From contig JAFZSI010000041.1 in assembly GCA_017619445.1 (NCBI GenBank), positions 62,001 to 126,000 on the forward strand: a DNA stretch of 64,000 nucleotides, given 5' to 3'. Below are positions 1 through 9,340 of this stretch, piece after piece. Position 1 is the first letter of the stretch, and each line of letters opens with the position of its first letter. The notes beneath the pieces are model-generated. The model was not told the origin of the DNA and searched no databases. It saw only the letters and a program-made list of their open reading frames with translations. The stretch is from Prevotella sp. (lineage in GTDB: Bacteria; Bacteroidota; Bacteroidia; Bacteroidales; Bacteroidaceae). The translations under genes were made by a program, and so were the position numbers.

Positions 1-2650
1 CAATTGTGAGGCCGCTGATGGTGTGTCCGTTTCCGTAGAAATTGCCGGAATATTTTGTGCTGTTGTTGCCGATGGGTGTCCAGTTGTTGCCGGAGAGGCT
101 GATGTCGTTGGCCAGCACAGCGTTCAGGGCATTGTTGCCGCTGTTCACCTGGGCTGCAATCCAAGCCTGTTCGTCGGCATCGGTGATTTTATACCAACCT
201 GAGAGGCCATAATAGGGGCTGTCGGTATCGTTGGCTTCTGATGCCGTTACTTGTTGTGGCTGGCGAGTAGTACCTTGCCAAGCATCGGATACAGGAACGA
301 GATGAACCGCAACGTGGATGGTCTTGTCGCCTCCTTCAATCACGTTTACTGCATTGGTAAGGCTAATATAGCCATCAGCTTCAACGGTGTAGTTGAATAT
401 GCCTGGCAGCACATGGTAGGAGAGAGAGGAAAGTGGTGTTCTCGGAGATGATTCGCCGGCTTTTGTCAGGGTGACTGTGGCACCGTCGGGCAGTTCTTCG
501 AACACGATGGTATAGAAGTCGGCTTCTTGAAGCGGAATGCTGAATGGTGGCAGCACGCCCATGTAGCTTTTGTGTGCGATGGCATCCATGCTTGCGCTCA
601 ATCCCTGTTCTTTACTAATGTTGCGGTGGCTTCCAAAAGGTGCGCCGTAGCCTGTCAGGCAGATGCAGCCGTCGGTGGCTTGGAAAAGGGGTGTCTGCGA
701 AACGTCTATTTCCTCGGAGAGCTGCATGCCATAGAGCTGTGCGGTGGGGGCAGCGGCAAACTGATATTGGTTGGCACTTTCATAGAGCGACTGTCCGCCT
801 TCGACACCATTATAGGTGATGTAGGCAGAATTGTTATAGACGGCGGCCATCTTGTTTGCTGGGTGGTAGAGGCCGCTGTACTGCACGCAGATTTTGTCGC
901 CCGGGTGGGCAACTTCTTCTCCTGGGTGAGTGATGTTGCTGATGGTGCGCTGGCACGGTTTGGCGGTCATCACCTGATAGGCTGCATGGCCTGCAGCGTC
1001 GGTCATGCGCACTATGTTGCGGCCATGTTTGAGCAATAGCGTATAACTGCCGTCATTGTTGTGTGTAACGCCTGTTGTTGAGAATCCGGTGTAGGTGGCC
1101 GACTGGGTGCCGATGGTGGGGTAGGCCAGTTCGACGTTTGTTACTCCTTCAGGCATGAATGTGTATTGGAAACCCTCCTCGTCGTCTAAATAGTAGAACA
1201 CGTCGTGCTCGGCATCCACCAGGTCGCCTGATAGTTTCTCGTTTGTGTTGTTTTTGCCTGTGTTGACAGTCATGTTGGGCACGATGTCGTTTTGCTCATC
1301 ACCTACGGTGACAACGAAGACGGCTGTGTTTTCCGGCCAGAGTGCGCTCCATTTGTTTCCGCCTGATGGTGTGGTTTTGGTGGTTCCGTTGTAAATGTCA
1401 TATTGCATGGCATCGTAGGTGACACGTACCAATGCGGTGCCTTTGCCGACGGCTTTGAGGTTTGTCCAAGGCGAGCCGTGTGTGTCGGTCTCTGATAGTT
1501 GCACCACAGTGTTGTCGGCCACACCGTTGAGGTCAGTGACGGTGAAATGGTAGTCGGGCTCAAGGAAAAAGTTCTCGGTGACGTTGCTGACAATCTGCCA
1601 GTCGCGCTGAGCCATCAGATTACGCTCTTCGCCCACTTGCATAGTGAGATGGCCGGAGGGGTTGATGTTGAGCAAGATGTTTGCAACGTTGTAGCCGTTG
1701 TTCTCGGTCACGTCACGGCTAATCCATGTGGGCGCGAATGCGTTGTAGTCGGTGGTGGTGAAAACGAGCTGTGGCATTTGCGAGGGCTCAGCCTTCTTGG
1801 TAAAGCGGCCAGCAAGGGTGAGCTTGCCGTCCATCCATGTTCTATAAGCGTAGTAGGCGTCGGTTTGCAGGCGAAAGGTGTAGATGGTGTTGCTGCCCGA
1901 CGTCTGGGTGCTGACAGGTTGCACCTCGGTGAAAGGAACATAGTGTGCCATACCTGTCTGTCCCGACGAGGGGACATCGTGATTGTCGTATGAGGGTTTG
2001 AAACTGAGCACAAGATGGGCAGCTGTGGGTGCCGTAATGCTGAAAGTCTCAATGGCTATTGTGACACTTTCGTTTGGATTGGTTCCTGTCTGCTGTTTGC
2101 TGTAGACGTATGTGCTGTATCCTTGGCTCACCCTGTCTGCTGAGGGCTGTAGCTGAAAGCCAATGGTGGCGTTTTTGGGGTATAGCACACAGAAGTGATA
2201 GCCTTGCGTGGGAGTGGTTCTCGCCGTGGCGGGCAGATTGTTGCCCTGGTCGTCGGTGACGGTGAGGTTGTTAACGGTATAGTCGGTGCCGTATGTCCAT
2301 CCGCTGTTGGTGGTCTTTATTTGCAGGGTCCCCATTTCGAATGTCTGAGTAGCTCCGTCGGTGACGTTGATTTGCAGGGTGCCCATGTCGGCATATTTGG
2401 TGCCGCCAGAATAGGTGTAGGCGGTCACGGTGTAGTTGCCGGGTTGGATGTTGTTGAACACGTATGTGTTTGCTCCGTTGGTTTTCTCCGTAGATGGTGA
2501 GTCAAACTGCACGGTCTGGCCTGTTGCATGGGATTTCATGGTCATGCAGTAGGCTCGTGAATTCATTTTTACGGTTACTTTCACGGCTTGGCTGCTTGAC
2601 CAGGTCATGGCCAAGAGGGCTGCAAACAGAATGCGGATGTTTTTGTTCAT
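1..2650 (-). CDS. Large secreted surface protein of the B12-riboswitch operon, 3' end beyond the window
   Basis: The frame is open from ATG 2650 to the left edge (883 codons, no stop). Residues 1 to about 22 form a signal peptide (MNKNIRILFAALLAM, ending near SQA). The mature part is rich in Thr, Asn, Gly and Tyr, as in beta-sandwich surface proteins. The segment MGTLQI occurs twice around residues 85-105. The visible C-terminal end contains GNGHTISGLTI, which resembles a GLUG-type adhesin repeat. The start codon overlaps the stop of the upstream gene (ATGA, 2650-2647), so translation is probably coupled and the gene belongs to the cobalamin-riboswitch transcript. Placement suggests a role in corrinoid binding or capture at the cell surface, but no known B12-binding domain was recognised. 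Function is inferred from context only. Confidence 0.8.
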   Translation of the reverse strand, partial: MNKNIRILFAALLAMTWSSSQAVKVTVKMNSRAYCMTMKSHATGQTVQFDSPSTEKTNGANTYVFNNIQPGNYTVTAYTYSGGTKYADMGTLQINVTDGATQTFEMGTLQIKTTNSGWTYGTDYTVNNLTVTDDQGNNLPATARTTPTQGYHFCVLYPKNATIGFQLQPSADRVSQGYSTYVYSKQQTGTNPNESVTIAIETFSITAPTAAHLVLSFKPSYDNHDVPSSGQTGMAHYVPFTEVQPVSTQTSGSNTIYTFRLQTDAYYAYRTWMDGKLTLAGRFTKKAEPSQMPQLVFTTTDYNAFAPTWISRDVTENNGYNVANILLNINPSGHLTMQVGEERNLMAQRDWQIVSNVTENFFLEPDYHFTVTDLNGVADNTVVQLSETDTHGSPWTNLKAVGKGTALVRVTYDAMQYDIYNGTTKTTPSGGNKWSALWPENTAVFVVTVGDEQNDIVPNMTVNTGKNNTNEKLSGDLVDAEHDVFYYLDDEEGFQYTFMPEGVTNVELAYPTIGTQSATYTGFSTTGVTHNNDGSYTLLLKHGRNIVRMTDAAGHAAYQVMTAKPCQRTISNITHPGEEVAHPGDKICVQYSGLYHPANKMAAVYNNSAYITYNGVEGGQSLYESANQYQFAAAPTAQLYGMQLSEEIDVSQTPLFQATDGCICLTGYGAPFGSHRNISKEQGLSASMDAIAHKSYMGVLPPFSIPLQEADFYTIVFEELPDGATVTLTKAGESSPRTPLSSLSYHVLPGIFNYTVEADGYISLTNAVNVIEGGDKTIHVAVHLVPVSDAWQGTTRQPQQVTASEANDTDSPYYGLSGWYKITDADEQAWIAAQVNSGNNALNAVLANDISLSGNNWTPIGNNSTKYSGNFYGNGHTISGLTI

Positions 2651-3705
2651 TTTATCACGATTTTTTTACCGTTGATGATGTAGATGCCGGGGGCAGATGG
2701 CTTGTGGGTGTGGATGCCTGTGAGCGTGGTGAATATTTGCTGTTGCCCGGATGTGCTGCTTGAAGGCAGACGAACGGCATTGGTGTAGGCATTGGGGTCG
2801 TCGGTATCGCCACCGTATATATGCAGGTCGTAGGCTCCTGTGATTTCGGTGCTGGTTTCGCCAATCCAGCCGCAATATTGGTTGACGCCGGTATATACTT
2901 TGAAGAAATGGGCTCCGGGCAGGTTGGCAGGATTGCCGTTGGCATCGACAGCCCAGTTGATGTTGAGCTTCGATTCTTCTGCGGAGTTGAGATGGTTGTC
3001 GGCATAGCCCCAAGGATAGGCAGACAGCACGTAGTACCTGCCGACGCCACTGGTATCGACGTAGTTGTCGGCCAGCCGCGTTCCGCTGAACTGCAGTTCG
3101 TCGCTGTCAATCCATAGTGGGTAGTAGGGCTGTGTGTGGTAGGAGTTGCGATATACGTAACCCTCCTCACCTTGGTTGTCCATCCATTTCACGTAGGTGA
3201 TGTCTGTGATGAACTCGTCTGTGGGGTGGGGAGTGGGGGGCTTGTTCTCGTCGGGGCGGTAATAGGTGATGGTGTAGTTGTGGATGGTGTTGGGGCTGCT
3301 GTATTCGCTACCAGCGAGTTCGTACCATGGGTCGTCGGGCTGGCCGTTGCCATTGGCATCGTAGCTCACCATGACAATGCCGGGTTCGCTGTTTCCGTTA
3401 TATGCATTTCCAAGAATCTGAATGTCGTATTGTCCAGGCTTGTTCTCAACCATGTGGTCGAAACTAAAGACGATGTATCCTCCGTAACCGCCAAGGCAAA
3501 CCAACGAACCTTTCTTGTTGGCAATGAGCTCTTCGGCTTTCTGTCGCATGGCATCTGGAGAGTCGCCTGGTTCGTATTCGGGCATCGTGTTTACAAACTG
3601 TCCCGGAGCAGGGCAGTATTCCCAAACCTTATTAATATATGATGACTGTGCGACGGCTGTTGCCGCAATCAGCAGAAGAAAGATGGCAATGACGGATTTT
3701 TTCAT
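2647..3705 (-). CDS. Secreted cell-surface protein of the B12-riboswitch operon with short T9SS-like tail
   Basis: The 352-residue protein starts MKKSVIAIFLLLIAATAVAQ, a clear signal peptide, and ends PGIYIINGKKIVIK, the short C-terminal signature typical of T9SS cargo in Prevotella and Porphyromonas. The middle is Tyr/Trp/Asn/Gly-rich and contains DANGNGQPDDPWYELAGSEY, an Asp/Asn-rich loop that could bind calcium. Proteins of this general look occur in Bacteroidetes B12-transport loci as surface accessory proteins; that is recall, not an alignment. It is the first gene after the cobalamin riboswitch, about 150 nt away, and overlaps the next gene by ATGA. Expression should fall when cobalamin is plentiful. 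A direct role in corrinoid binding is unproven. Confidence 0.85.
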   Translation of the reverse strand: MKKSVIAIFLLLIAATAVAQSSYINKVWEYCPAPGQFVNTMPEYEPGDSPDAMRQKAEELIANKKGSLVCLGGYGGYIVFSFDHMVENKPGQYDIQILGNAYNGNSEPGIVMVSYDANGNGQPDDPWYELAGSEYSSPNTIHNYTITYYRPDENKPPTPHPTDEFITDITYVKWMDNQGEEGYVYRNSYHTQPYYPLWIDSDELQFSGTRLADNYVDTSGVGRYYVLSAYPWGYADNHLNSAEESKLNINWAVDANGNPANLPGAHFFKVYTGVNQYCGWIGETSTEITGAYDLHIYGGDTDDPNAYTNAVRLPSSSTSGQQQIFTTLTGIHTHKPSAPGIYIINGKKIVIK

Positions 3706-3858
3706 ATTTGTTCTGTTTTTTCTGTTTGGCTGTTCATGGATAAGATCAGAGGCAAACAGAAAAGAAGAACGGTCAGAAGTTCATTTCCAGACATGTTGAT
3801 GACGGAAACAAACGACAACAGAATCTTTTCTCCCGAAAGCTCCTGAATGATAATTCTG

Positions 3859-4088
3859 AGGTGGCAGGTCTTCTGACTTGTTCCAGGCAACTGCGCCTTC
3901 CCGAAAGTGTTTTGAGGTTTGTACTTTGTACTTCTCAACTTCTTTCAGTGGCTTGACATTGTCAGTACAGTGCCCTTTTCTTTAAGAAGGGGAACTTACA
4001 GCTACGGGGATAGTTCCGGACTCTCACCGGATTCCCTTTTCATCCGCCAGCATTGGCTATCGGAAGCTTATGCCGACGAATACCACCT
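3859..4088 (-). promoter_or_regulatory. Cobalamin (AdoCbl-type) riboswitch
   Basis: On the minus strand the segment contains GGGAATCCGGTGAGAGTCC, followed by CCCCGTAGCTGTAAG, and near the 3' end GTCAGAAGACCTGCC. These are the conserved core blocks of the B12 riboswitch. The outermost helix closes exactly: AGGTGG (4088-4083) pairs with CCACCT (3864-3859). It lies in the leader of the secreted-protein operon at 3705 to 1, not upstream of btuB. Confidence 0.96.
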
Positions 4089-4097
4089 TAGCAGAGG

Positions 4098-4129
4098 CAA
4101 AGGTAATGCTATTTTTTTTACTGACCAAA
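4098..4129 (-). promoter_or_regulatory. Promoter of the riboswitch operon
   Basis: On the minus strand TTTG (4129-4126), a 20-nt spacer and TACCTTTG (4105-4098) match the Bacteroidetes consensus exactly. The predicted start, near 4091, falls just before the first riboswitch helix at 4088, so promoter and riboswitch support each other. Confidence 0.85.
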
Positions 4130-4211
4130 CAAATTGACAAAAAAAGCCTCGAAGCACATCCTTTTGTTTCTTTCGCGCATACAACTGTAATTACAGGTTC
4201 ACACTTCTCCA

Positions 4212-4314
4212 AAACAAAGCTTTGCTTTACAAACAAATTTTCTAGAAAATTTCACCGCAAACCTATGCTTTGTGAACGTAACTCATAATGATGGAAAAAC
4301 AAAGCATAGGCTTG
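4212..4314. repeat. Intergenic palindrome repeat, copy 1, with terminator-like hairpin
   Basis: Contains the 18-bp palindrome AAATTTTCTAGAAAATTT at 4235-4252, then a 12-bp perfect inverted repeat CCTATGCTTTGT (4262-4273) / ACAAAGCATAGG (4299-4310), extendable to 4258/4314 with one mismatch. It sits immediately 3' of btuG (minus strand) and may end that transcript. It belongs to the eight-locus family described in the findings. Apart from this repeat, the riboswitch and its promoter, the gene-free stretch 3706-4333 shows nothing recognisable. Confidence 0.8.
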
Positions 4315-4333
4315 TGGCGACAGAAGGCTGTTA

Positions 4334-5509
4334 TCAGTTGTTCTCGGGCCACACCATTGGTTTATTGGAGAATGCGAAGTGGGCGGGAATGTCACCTGTG
4401 CGCACACGCCACTTCTGTTTTCCTTGTTGAGAGAAACAGTAGAGGTAGCCGGGCGTTACATAGTTTCCGGCATCGGTGACATAGATGTCTTTGGTGGCTG
4501 GATTGATGGCCAGTCCGTAGGGAATTTTAATGTTTGTTTCTGTGCCGTCGGTAATGAAGTTGCGCGTCACTATCTGGTGGGTGCGTATGTTGACAATGGC
4601 GTAGCTCACGGTGTTCTGGTTTGTCACGTAGCTCCACTCCGTGCCATATACGAAGAGCGAGTCGCCCGAGAGTGCCATGCCCGATGTGGGCAACTGCAAG
4701 GCGTCGGTAACGGCGTCGTTCTGGCTGTTGATGCAGTAGAGGGCGGAACCGTCGCCGTAGTAGTCGCCGCGTGAAGAAACCCACACCTGACCGTAGGCAT
4801 CGGCCTGAACGCGGTGCAGGTTGATGGCCACATCAATGGTTTTCTCCACGGTGAACGTGTTGAGGTCGATGACGCTCACCGTGCGGTCGTAGTTGGGCAC
4901 ACGATAGCCGCCGGAATTGGCCACATATAGTTTGTTACCAACGATGGCCATTTCCTCGGGTTGGTAACCCACGTTGCAGGTGTCGGTCTGTAGCAGGGTG
5001 CGCACGTCGATTTTTGCCACATAACCCAACCGGGCGTTGGGGTCAACCTGCACGGGGCCTGCGTAACTGCTGACGTAGGCATAGTTGCCTTTGAATGTGA
5101 TGTAGCGGCAGTTGGGAACGGAAATCTGGGTGATATGTCGGGCGGTCTGTTGGCTCATCACCTCGACGAAGTGTGAACAGTTGACCACAGCCCACAGCAT
5201 GCCGTCGTAGATTTGCAGGTCGTTGCCCACGTCACCCAGCTCTTGCACCACGCCGGGGTTGATTTCGGCAAAGATGTTGCGGTGATACTCGCCCGTTGCA
5301 GCGTCGAAGTAGTCGAGGGTACATTTGTTCATGCCCATGTTGCCCTCGTTGAGCAGGAAAAAGCCTGCCAGGGTGTCTGCTGTGGCGGTGCTGGTGGAAT
5401 CTACACGGTCGTGGGTTATGGGTACGTGTGCCTCGTCGTCGGTGCGGCAGGCACTTACAACGACGGCCATTAGAAAGGCGAGGAGAATGAACGACTGTTT
5501 GTGGCTCAT
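4334..5509 (-). CDS. btuG: BtuG-like surface beta-propeller lipoprotein (cobalamin capture)
   Basis: 391 residues from ATG 5509 (MSHKQSFILLAFLMAVVVSAC); the upstream in-frame start at 5560 lies inside btuB and is less likely. The lipobox VSAC puts the lipidated Cys at residue 21, followed by RTDDE, an acidic stretch of the kind that directs lipoproteins to the outer surface in this phylum. The rest has repeated propeller-blade segments (GNKLYVANSGGY, VSVIDLNTFTVEKTI, KDIYVTDAGNYVTPGYLY), matching the DUF5074/YVTN beta-propeller family that includes Bacteroides BtuG. In that family BtuG forms a lid on BtuB and binds cobalamin very tightly. The start overlaps the btuB stop by ATGA, which supports the assignment and implies coupled translation. 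Confidence 0.9.
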   Translation of the reverse strand: MSHKQSFILLAFLMAVVVSACRTDDEAHVPITHDRVDSTSTATADTLAGFFLLNEGNMGMNKCTLDYFDAATGEYHRNIFAEINPGVVQELGDVGNDLQIYDGMLWAVVNCSHFVEVMSQQTARHITQISVPNCRYITFKGNYAYVSSYAGPVQVDPNARLGYVAKIDVRTLLQTDTCNVGYQPEEMAIVGNKLYVANSGGYRVPNYDRTVSVIDLNTFTVEKTIDVAINLHRVQADAYGQVWVSSRGDYYGDGSALYCINSQNDAVTDALQLPTSGMALSGDSLFVYGTEWSYVTNQNTVSYAIVNIRTHQIVTRNFITDGTETNIKIPYGLAINPATKDIYVTDAGNYVTPGYLYCFSQQGKQKWRVRTGDIPAHFAFSNKPMVWPENN

Positions 5510-7554
5510 AGTATGAAATTTGCTTTTATTCTGAAGTTTGTGCCCGGCATGGGGTAGCATTGCACCACCTCATACTGCTGGTTGAAGATGTTGTTTACCT
5601 CAGCGGTGAGTCTGAGGGTGAACTTGCGTAGCGTGAACTCTCGAGTGAGCGACAGGTCGCTGGTGTACCAGGGTTGTGAATAGTTTTCCGCGATGTTGGC
5701 ACTCGACTCGTAGCGTTCGCCAGTATAAATAAAGCTGTAGTTGGCCGACCATTGACGCCAGGCTGCGCTGACGATGGCCGAGCCGCTGTGCCAGGGAATG
5801 TAGGGAAGCTGGCCTCCGTAGAACTCGCTTTCGGGTTCGGTCTTGTCCATGGCGCGTGTCCATGTGTAAGTGGCATGAGTGGAAACATCAACTTGACTGA
5901 TGCGCCAGTCAAGCTTGGCAGAAACATCGAGACCCCATATCTGGCAGTAGCCGAAATTCATCATTGTCCAGCGGAACTGATTGCTGCTGGGCATTGCTAC
6001 GATTTTGTTGTCCACGGTGTTGTAGTATACGTCAGTTGAAAAGTATGCCTGGCGCAGCCATAGAGTTTTCCGTGGCTGCAGGGTGAGTGTTGCACCTATG
6101 TCGTACTGCGTGGTGCTTTCGGGTTTCAGCGACTTGTTGCCCACAAAGGTGTAGTAGAGGTCGTTGAACGTGGGCATTCGGTAAATCTTTTTGTAGAAAG
6201 CGCGCAGGGAAAGTTGGTCAAACGTGCCACCAACTCCCTCAAAAGGACGGTAACTGAGGGCAAGGGTAGGGGTAATCTTGCTATGAGTGCCGGTGGTGCC
6301 GCCCGTCTCGTCCACATAGTCGTGGGTATAGGAGTGCAGGAGGCTTGCCTGTGCGCTGAACCGCTGTAACTGTACCGATGTTGCCAACGCCGAGAGCACC
6401 GTCAGGCGATGCGGATAAACGAAGTTGGTGAGATTGGCGTCGAGATAGTTGTACTGGATGTCGTTGCTCAGCGCTATATTCCACCATCGCCGCAGGTTGA
6501 ACAGATGGGAAGCCGAAAAGTAGAGCTCAGTTTGCCGGTAGGTGTTGTCGGTGTACATGGTGGTGACGTCAAGCCGCGGGTCACTCAGATAGTGAAGGTA
6601 GTCGTAGGCTGCCTTTGCATTGAGTAACAGGCTGTAGAAGTCGGAGAAATTTTGCCGGAACGAGGCTTGTGCAAACAGGTTGGTGTCCCACTGTCGGTCT
6701 TGGTGGCTGAAACGGCCAGGTTCCTCGCGTACAGCTGCGCCAGGATAGCCTCGCTCGCTGTTGTATAGGTAAATCTTTCCCTTCCAGTTGCCCCTGTGCA
6801 GAATGCCGTAAAGCGATGCCTCGGCGCGCAGGGCTTTCACGTCGCCATTGCGGCGCACCTCGGTTGTGTCGTAACCGTTTTTCTTGGCATAACGGAAGCG
6901 GTATTTTCCCGATGTGGTCATCCATTCGGCGCTCAGCTGGGTTCGCAGATGCTCGGCCAACTGATGCTCCCACAGCAGCGAGGGATTGAAAGTGTCGAAC
7001 GAGCCAGCTTTGAGGGCAACGTTCAAGTTGTCGCGTTTGCCGGGCTTGAACGTCGGCACGCGCGACTGCATATAGACCGCAGATGCTGAACTGAAGTCTT
7101 TGGCCGGCTGAAAAATGTTGGATTTCTGACCGTTGTAGAGCTGAACGCTTTCCATATTGTCGAGCGAGAAGCGTCCCAAATCCACAACGCCGTTCTGTGC
7201 GTTTCCTAACTCAATGCCGTCGTAGAAAACACCCGTGTGATTGGTGCCCAAAGAGCGGATATTGACTGTCTTCAGACCGCCAATGCCACCGTAGTCTTTG
7301 ATTTGCACACCCGAAAAATAGCGCATGGCATCGGCAACCGAATGAACACTCAGCCGCCGAAGCTGTTCGCCTGAAAGTTTTTGCACAGGAATAATTGTCC
7401 GTTGCAACTGCGACGTGACAATTACTTCCTTTATGTGTTGCATACTGTCGAGTTTGCTGGTCGTTCGTTTACCTGATGGTGCGGAAACATTGGTCTGCGC
7501 CAGCACATTGGCCGCCAGCAAACATAACAGCACGGTTGCTGTGAGTCGATTCAC
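5506..7554 (-). CDS. btuB: TonB-dependent outer-membrane receptor, BtuB-like (cobalamin import)
   Basis: The 682-residue protein has a signal peptide (MNRLTATVLLCLLAANVLAQ) and a TonB-box-like EVIVTS near residue 44. A plug domain follows, with LSGEQLRRLSVHSVADAMRY, GGLKTVNIRSLGTNHTGV and FYDGIELGNAQNGVVDLG, and then a long beta-barrel of alternating aromatic strands. The length fits BtuB-type receptors (about 600-700). It is assigned to cobalamin because it overlaps btuG and is next to a cobalamin riboswitch. No riboswitch lies in the 67 nt upstream, so it may be transcribed with the unknown gene at 8422-7622 or from an unseen promoter. It imports corrinoid across the outer membrane using TonB energy. 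Confidence 0.88.
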   Translation of the reverse strand: MNRLTATVLLCLLAANVLAQTNVSAPSGKRTTSKLDSMQHIKEVIVTSQLQRTIIPVQKLSGEQLRRLSVHSVADAMRYFSGVQIKDYGGIGGLKTVNIRSLGTNHTGVFYDGIELGNAQNGVVDLGRFSLDNMESVQLYNGQKSNIFQPAKDFSSASAVYMQSRVPTFKPGKRDNLNVALKAGSFDTFNPSLLWEHQLAEHLRTQLSAEWMTTSGKYRFRYAKKNGYDTTEVRRNGDVKALRAEASLYGILHRGNWKGKIYLYNSERGYPGAAVREEPGRFSHQDRQWDTNLFAQASFRQNFSDFYSLLLNAKAAYDYLHYLSDPRLDVTTMYTDNTYRQTELYFSASHLFNLRRWWNIALSNDIQYNYLDANLTNFVYPHRLTVLSALATSVQLQRFSAQASLLHSYTHDYVDETGGTTGTHSKITPTLALSYRPFEGVGGTFDQLSLRAFYKKIYRMPTFNDLYYTFVGNKSLKPESTTQYDIGATLTLQPRKTLWLRQAYFSTDVYYNTVDNKIVAMPSSNQFRWTMMNFGYCQIWGLDVSAKLDWRISQVDVSTHATYTWTRAMDKTEPESEFYGGQLPYIPWHSGSAIVSAAWRQWSANYSFIYTGERYESSANIAENYSQPWYTSDLSLTREFTLRKFTLRLTAEVNNIFNQQYEVVQCYPMPGTNFRIKANFIL

Positions 7555-7621
7555 AAACTCTGGTTTTCTATTTCCTGTTTACTGAATTCGTAATTCGTAA
7601 CTCCTGATGCAAGATGCTTGT

Positions 7622-8422
7622 TTAATAGTCGTCGTCGGCCACGTCCACGGCCTCGAGACTCAAGTCTTCGGGATTGGTTTCGAACGTGGTGCGATAGCTT
7701 TCCTCCGTGAGTTTGTCCTCGTCGTACTCATCGTCCTCGTCCTGGTCGTTGTAGTGGTCCTCCACGATTACGTCCTCGTCATCGTCATCCTCGCGTTCAA
7801 TGTCTTCGGTTTCCTCGAAGTCAAACTTCATTCGGGGGCGTTCGGTTTCGGGTTTCACCTTGGCAAAAATGGCTTCCACCCATGTTCCTTTAGGAATTTC
7901 GAGCACATCGAATCCGTCGGCAACTTTTTTCTCATACATTCCGCCAGGTTTGTGCAGTCTGTCGGCAGGCAGGGTGGTGGTGCTGATGTCGAAACCGCTC
8001 TGTATGATGTCCTGAATGCTTTGCGAGAGCGAGTCCCAACCGCCTCCGAAGTTGCGGTCGATGACTTCCATGAGCTTGGCGGCACTAATGTGGCGTATGT
8101 TTTCATAAGTGAGGTCGGTCACGCGCATGATGGGGCGTTTTTTGATGGCCCATTTTATCTTGGTTGATTCGTCGAGCCTTACTTGACCAACCTTGTAGCC
8201 TCGGGCTTCGTACTTTTTGATGACCTCGGGCTTGTCTATCTTCACCTCTTCAATCTCGAAGGCGCTTCGAATGATGTCTGAATAGTGCCGGAGATTGTCT
8301 TTCAGGTCGGAATCTTTCTCAGCAGCTTCCCACATTCTGAAGATATCGTTCTCCTGAAGGTCCCACACGTTGCCTTTCGTTAGTGTCTTGAGTGACAATG
8401 CTTTTTTTGATGTATCTTTCAT
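7622..8422 (-). CDS. Conserved-looking protein of unknown function with a highly acidic tail
   Basis: 266 residues, no signal peptide and no membrane segment, so probably cytoplasmic. The first about 195 residues are mixed alpha/beta-like, with charged helices (EAAEKDSDLKDNLRHYSDII) and KWAIKKRPIMRVTDLTYENI. From about residue 205 the chain is dominated by Asp and Glu (EREDDDDEDVIVEDHYND), and it ends in DVADDDY. No family was recognised. Acidic tails of this type are common in proteins that shield basic partners, but that is only a suggestion. It is 67 nt upstream of btuB on the same strand and could share a transcript; nothing in its sequence suggests corrinoid metabolism. Confidence 0.7.
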   Translation of the reverse strand: MKDTSKKALSLKTLTKGNVWDLQENDIFRMWEAAEKDSDLKDNLRHYSDIIRSAFEIEEVKIDKPEVIKKYEARGYKVGQVRLDESTKIKWAIKKRPIMRVTDLTYENIRHISAAKLMEVIDRNFGGGWDSLSQSIQDIIQSGFDISTTTLPADRLHKPGGMYEKKVADGFDVLEIPKGTWVEAIFAKVKPETERPRMKFDFEETEDIEREDDDDEDVIVEDHYNDQDEDDEYDEDKLTEESYRTTFETNPEDLSLEAVDVADDDY

Positions 8423-8527
8423 ATTGTGATGGTTTTTTGTTTCTTCTGTTATGATTGGTTTAACAATGTGCTATAAATAATAAATAATGTGTAGCCTGTC
8501 GGAATGCTTTGGCAAGGGTTGCCAGTC

Positions 8528-9307
8528 TTATGTTTGCCAGGGCAACGGACCGGAAAACGTGTCGCGTTCGCGCAGTACGGGGAATTTCTGCCTGAAAGCC
8601 TGCTGGCGTTCCATGTCAAACGTGGCGCATACACATTGCTCGCGGTCACCGTCGGCCTCTGCAAGCACCTGTCCGTAGGCATCGATGATGCGGCTTTGGC
8701 CAATGTAGTCGGAATAGGGGTCGCTACCCGTGCGGTTTGCTGCCACCACGAGGCATTGGTTCTCAATGGCGCGTGCCAATGTGAGTGTCTGCCACGCTTC
8801 TTGGCGGTTGGCCGGCCAGTTGGCCGCAAGTATGATGGCGTCGTAGTCGTTGTTGTAGCGCAGCCACAGCGGAAAACGCGCATCATAGCAGGTGGCCAGC
8901 AGAAACCTCACACCTCTGTATTCGGCTACTGTGCGCTTGGTGCCAGGCGTGTAGTACTGGTCCTCGTGACCGTAGGAGAACAGATGGTGCTTGTCGTAAT
9001 AGGTGTACGAGCCGTCGGGATAGACAAAGTAATGGCGGTTACGGTAATCGCCTTCGCTGGTTCTGACGGCCAGACTCCCTGCAATGGCTGCCTGAAGCCC
9101 GCTGGCTGTGCGCTTCATCCATTCAAGGCTGCTGCCTTCGTGACTTTCGGCTATGCCTTGTGGCTCGGTGGCAAACCCCGTTGACCACATTTCGGGCAAG
9201 ACATACAAGTCGGCTTGGCCGGCATCGTTGATATGCCGCTCTGCATTAGCCTGGTTGGCCTTTGCGTCGGCCCATTTGATGTCGGTTTGCAGAATGGCTA
9301 TTCTCAT
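8528..9307 (-). CDS. Carbon-nitrogen hydrolase (nitrilase superfamily, omega-amidase-like)
   Basis: 259 residues from ATG 9307, which follows the predicted promoter; the in-frame ATG at 9343 lies within that promoter. The catalytic triad is visible: Glu in LPEMWSTGF, Lys in YYDKHHLFSYG and the nucleophile Cys in LLATCYDARFPLWLR. The length and the MRIAILQTDIKW start match the YafV/Nit2-like omega-amidase group, which hydrolyses alpha-ketoglutaramate and ketosuccinamate and so recycles transamination by-products in the cytoplasm. Substrate is inferred from subgroup resemblance. It is divergent from rarA, with back-to-back promoters in the 132-nt gap. Confidence 0.88.
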   Translation of the reverse strand: MRIAILQTDIKWADAKANQANAERHINDAGQADLYVLPEMWSTGFATEPQGIAESHEGSSLEWMKRTASGLQAAIAGSLAVRTSEGDYRNRHYFVYPDGSYTYYDKHHLFSYGHEDQYYTPGTKRTVAEYRGVRFLLATCYDARFPLWLRYNNDYDAIILAANWPANRQEAWQTLTLARAIENQCLVVAANRTGSDPYSDYIGQSRIIDAYGQVLAEADGDREQCVCATFDMERQQAFRQKFPVLRERDTFSGPLPWQT

Positions 9308-9340
9308 GATTCTTGTTGTTATCTTGCTCACATCTGGTGG

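Noticed and set aside
3702..3938. 78-residue open frame in the riboswitch leader
   Set aside because: It overlaps the 3' half of the riboswitch, whose conserved bases explain the sequence.
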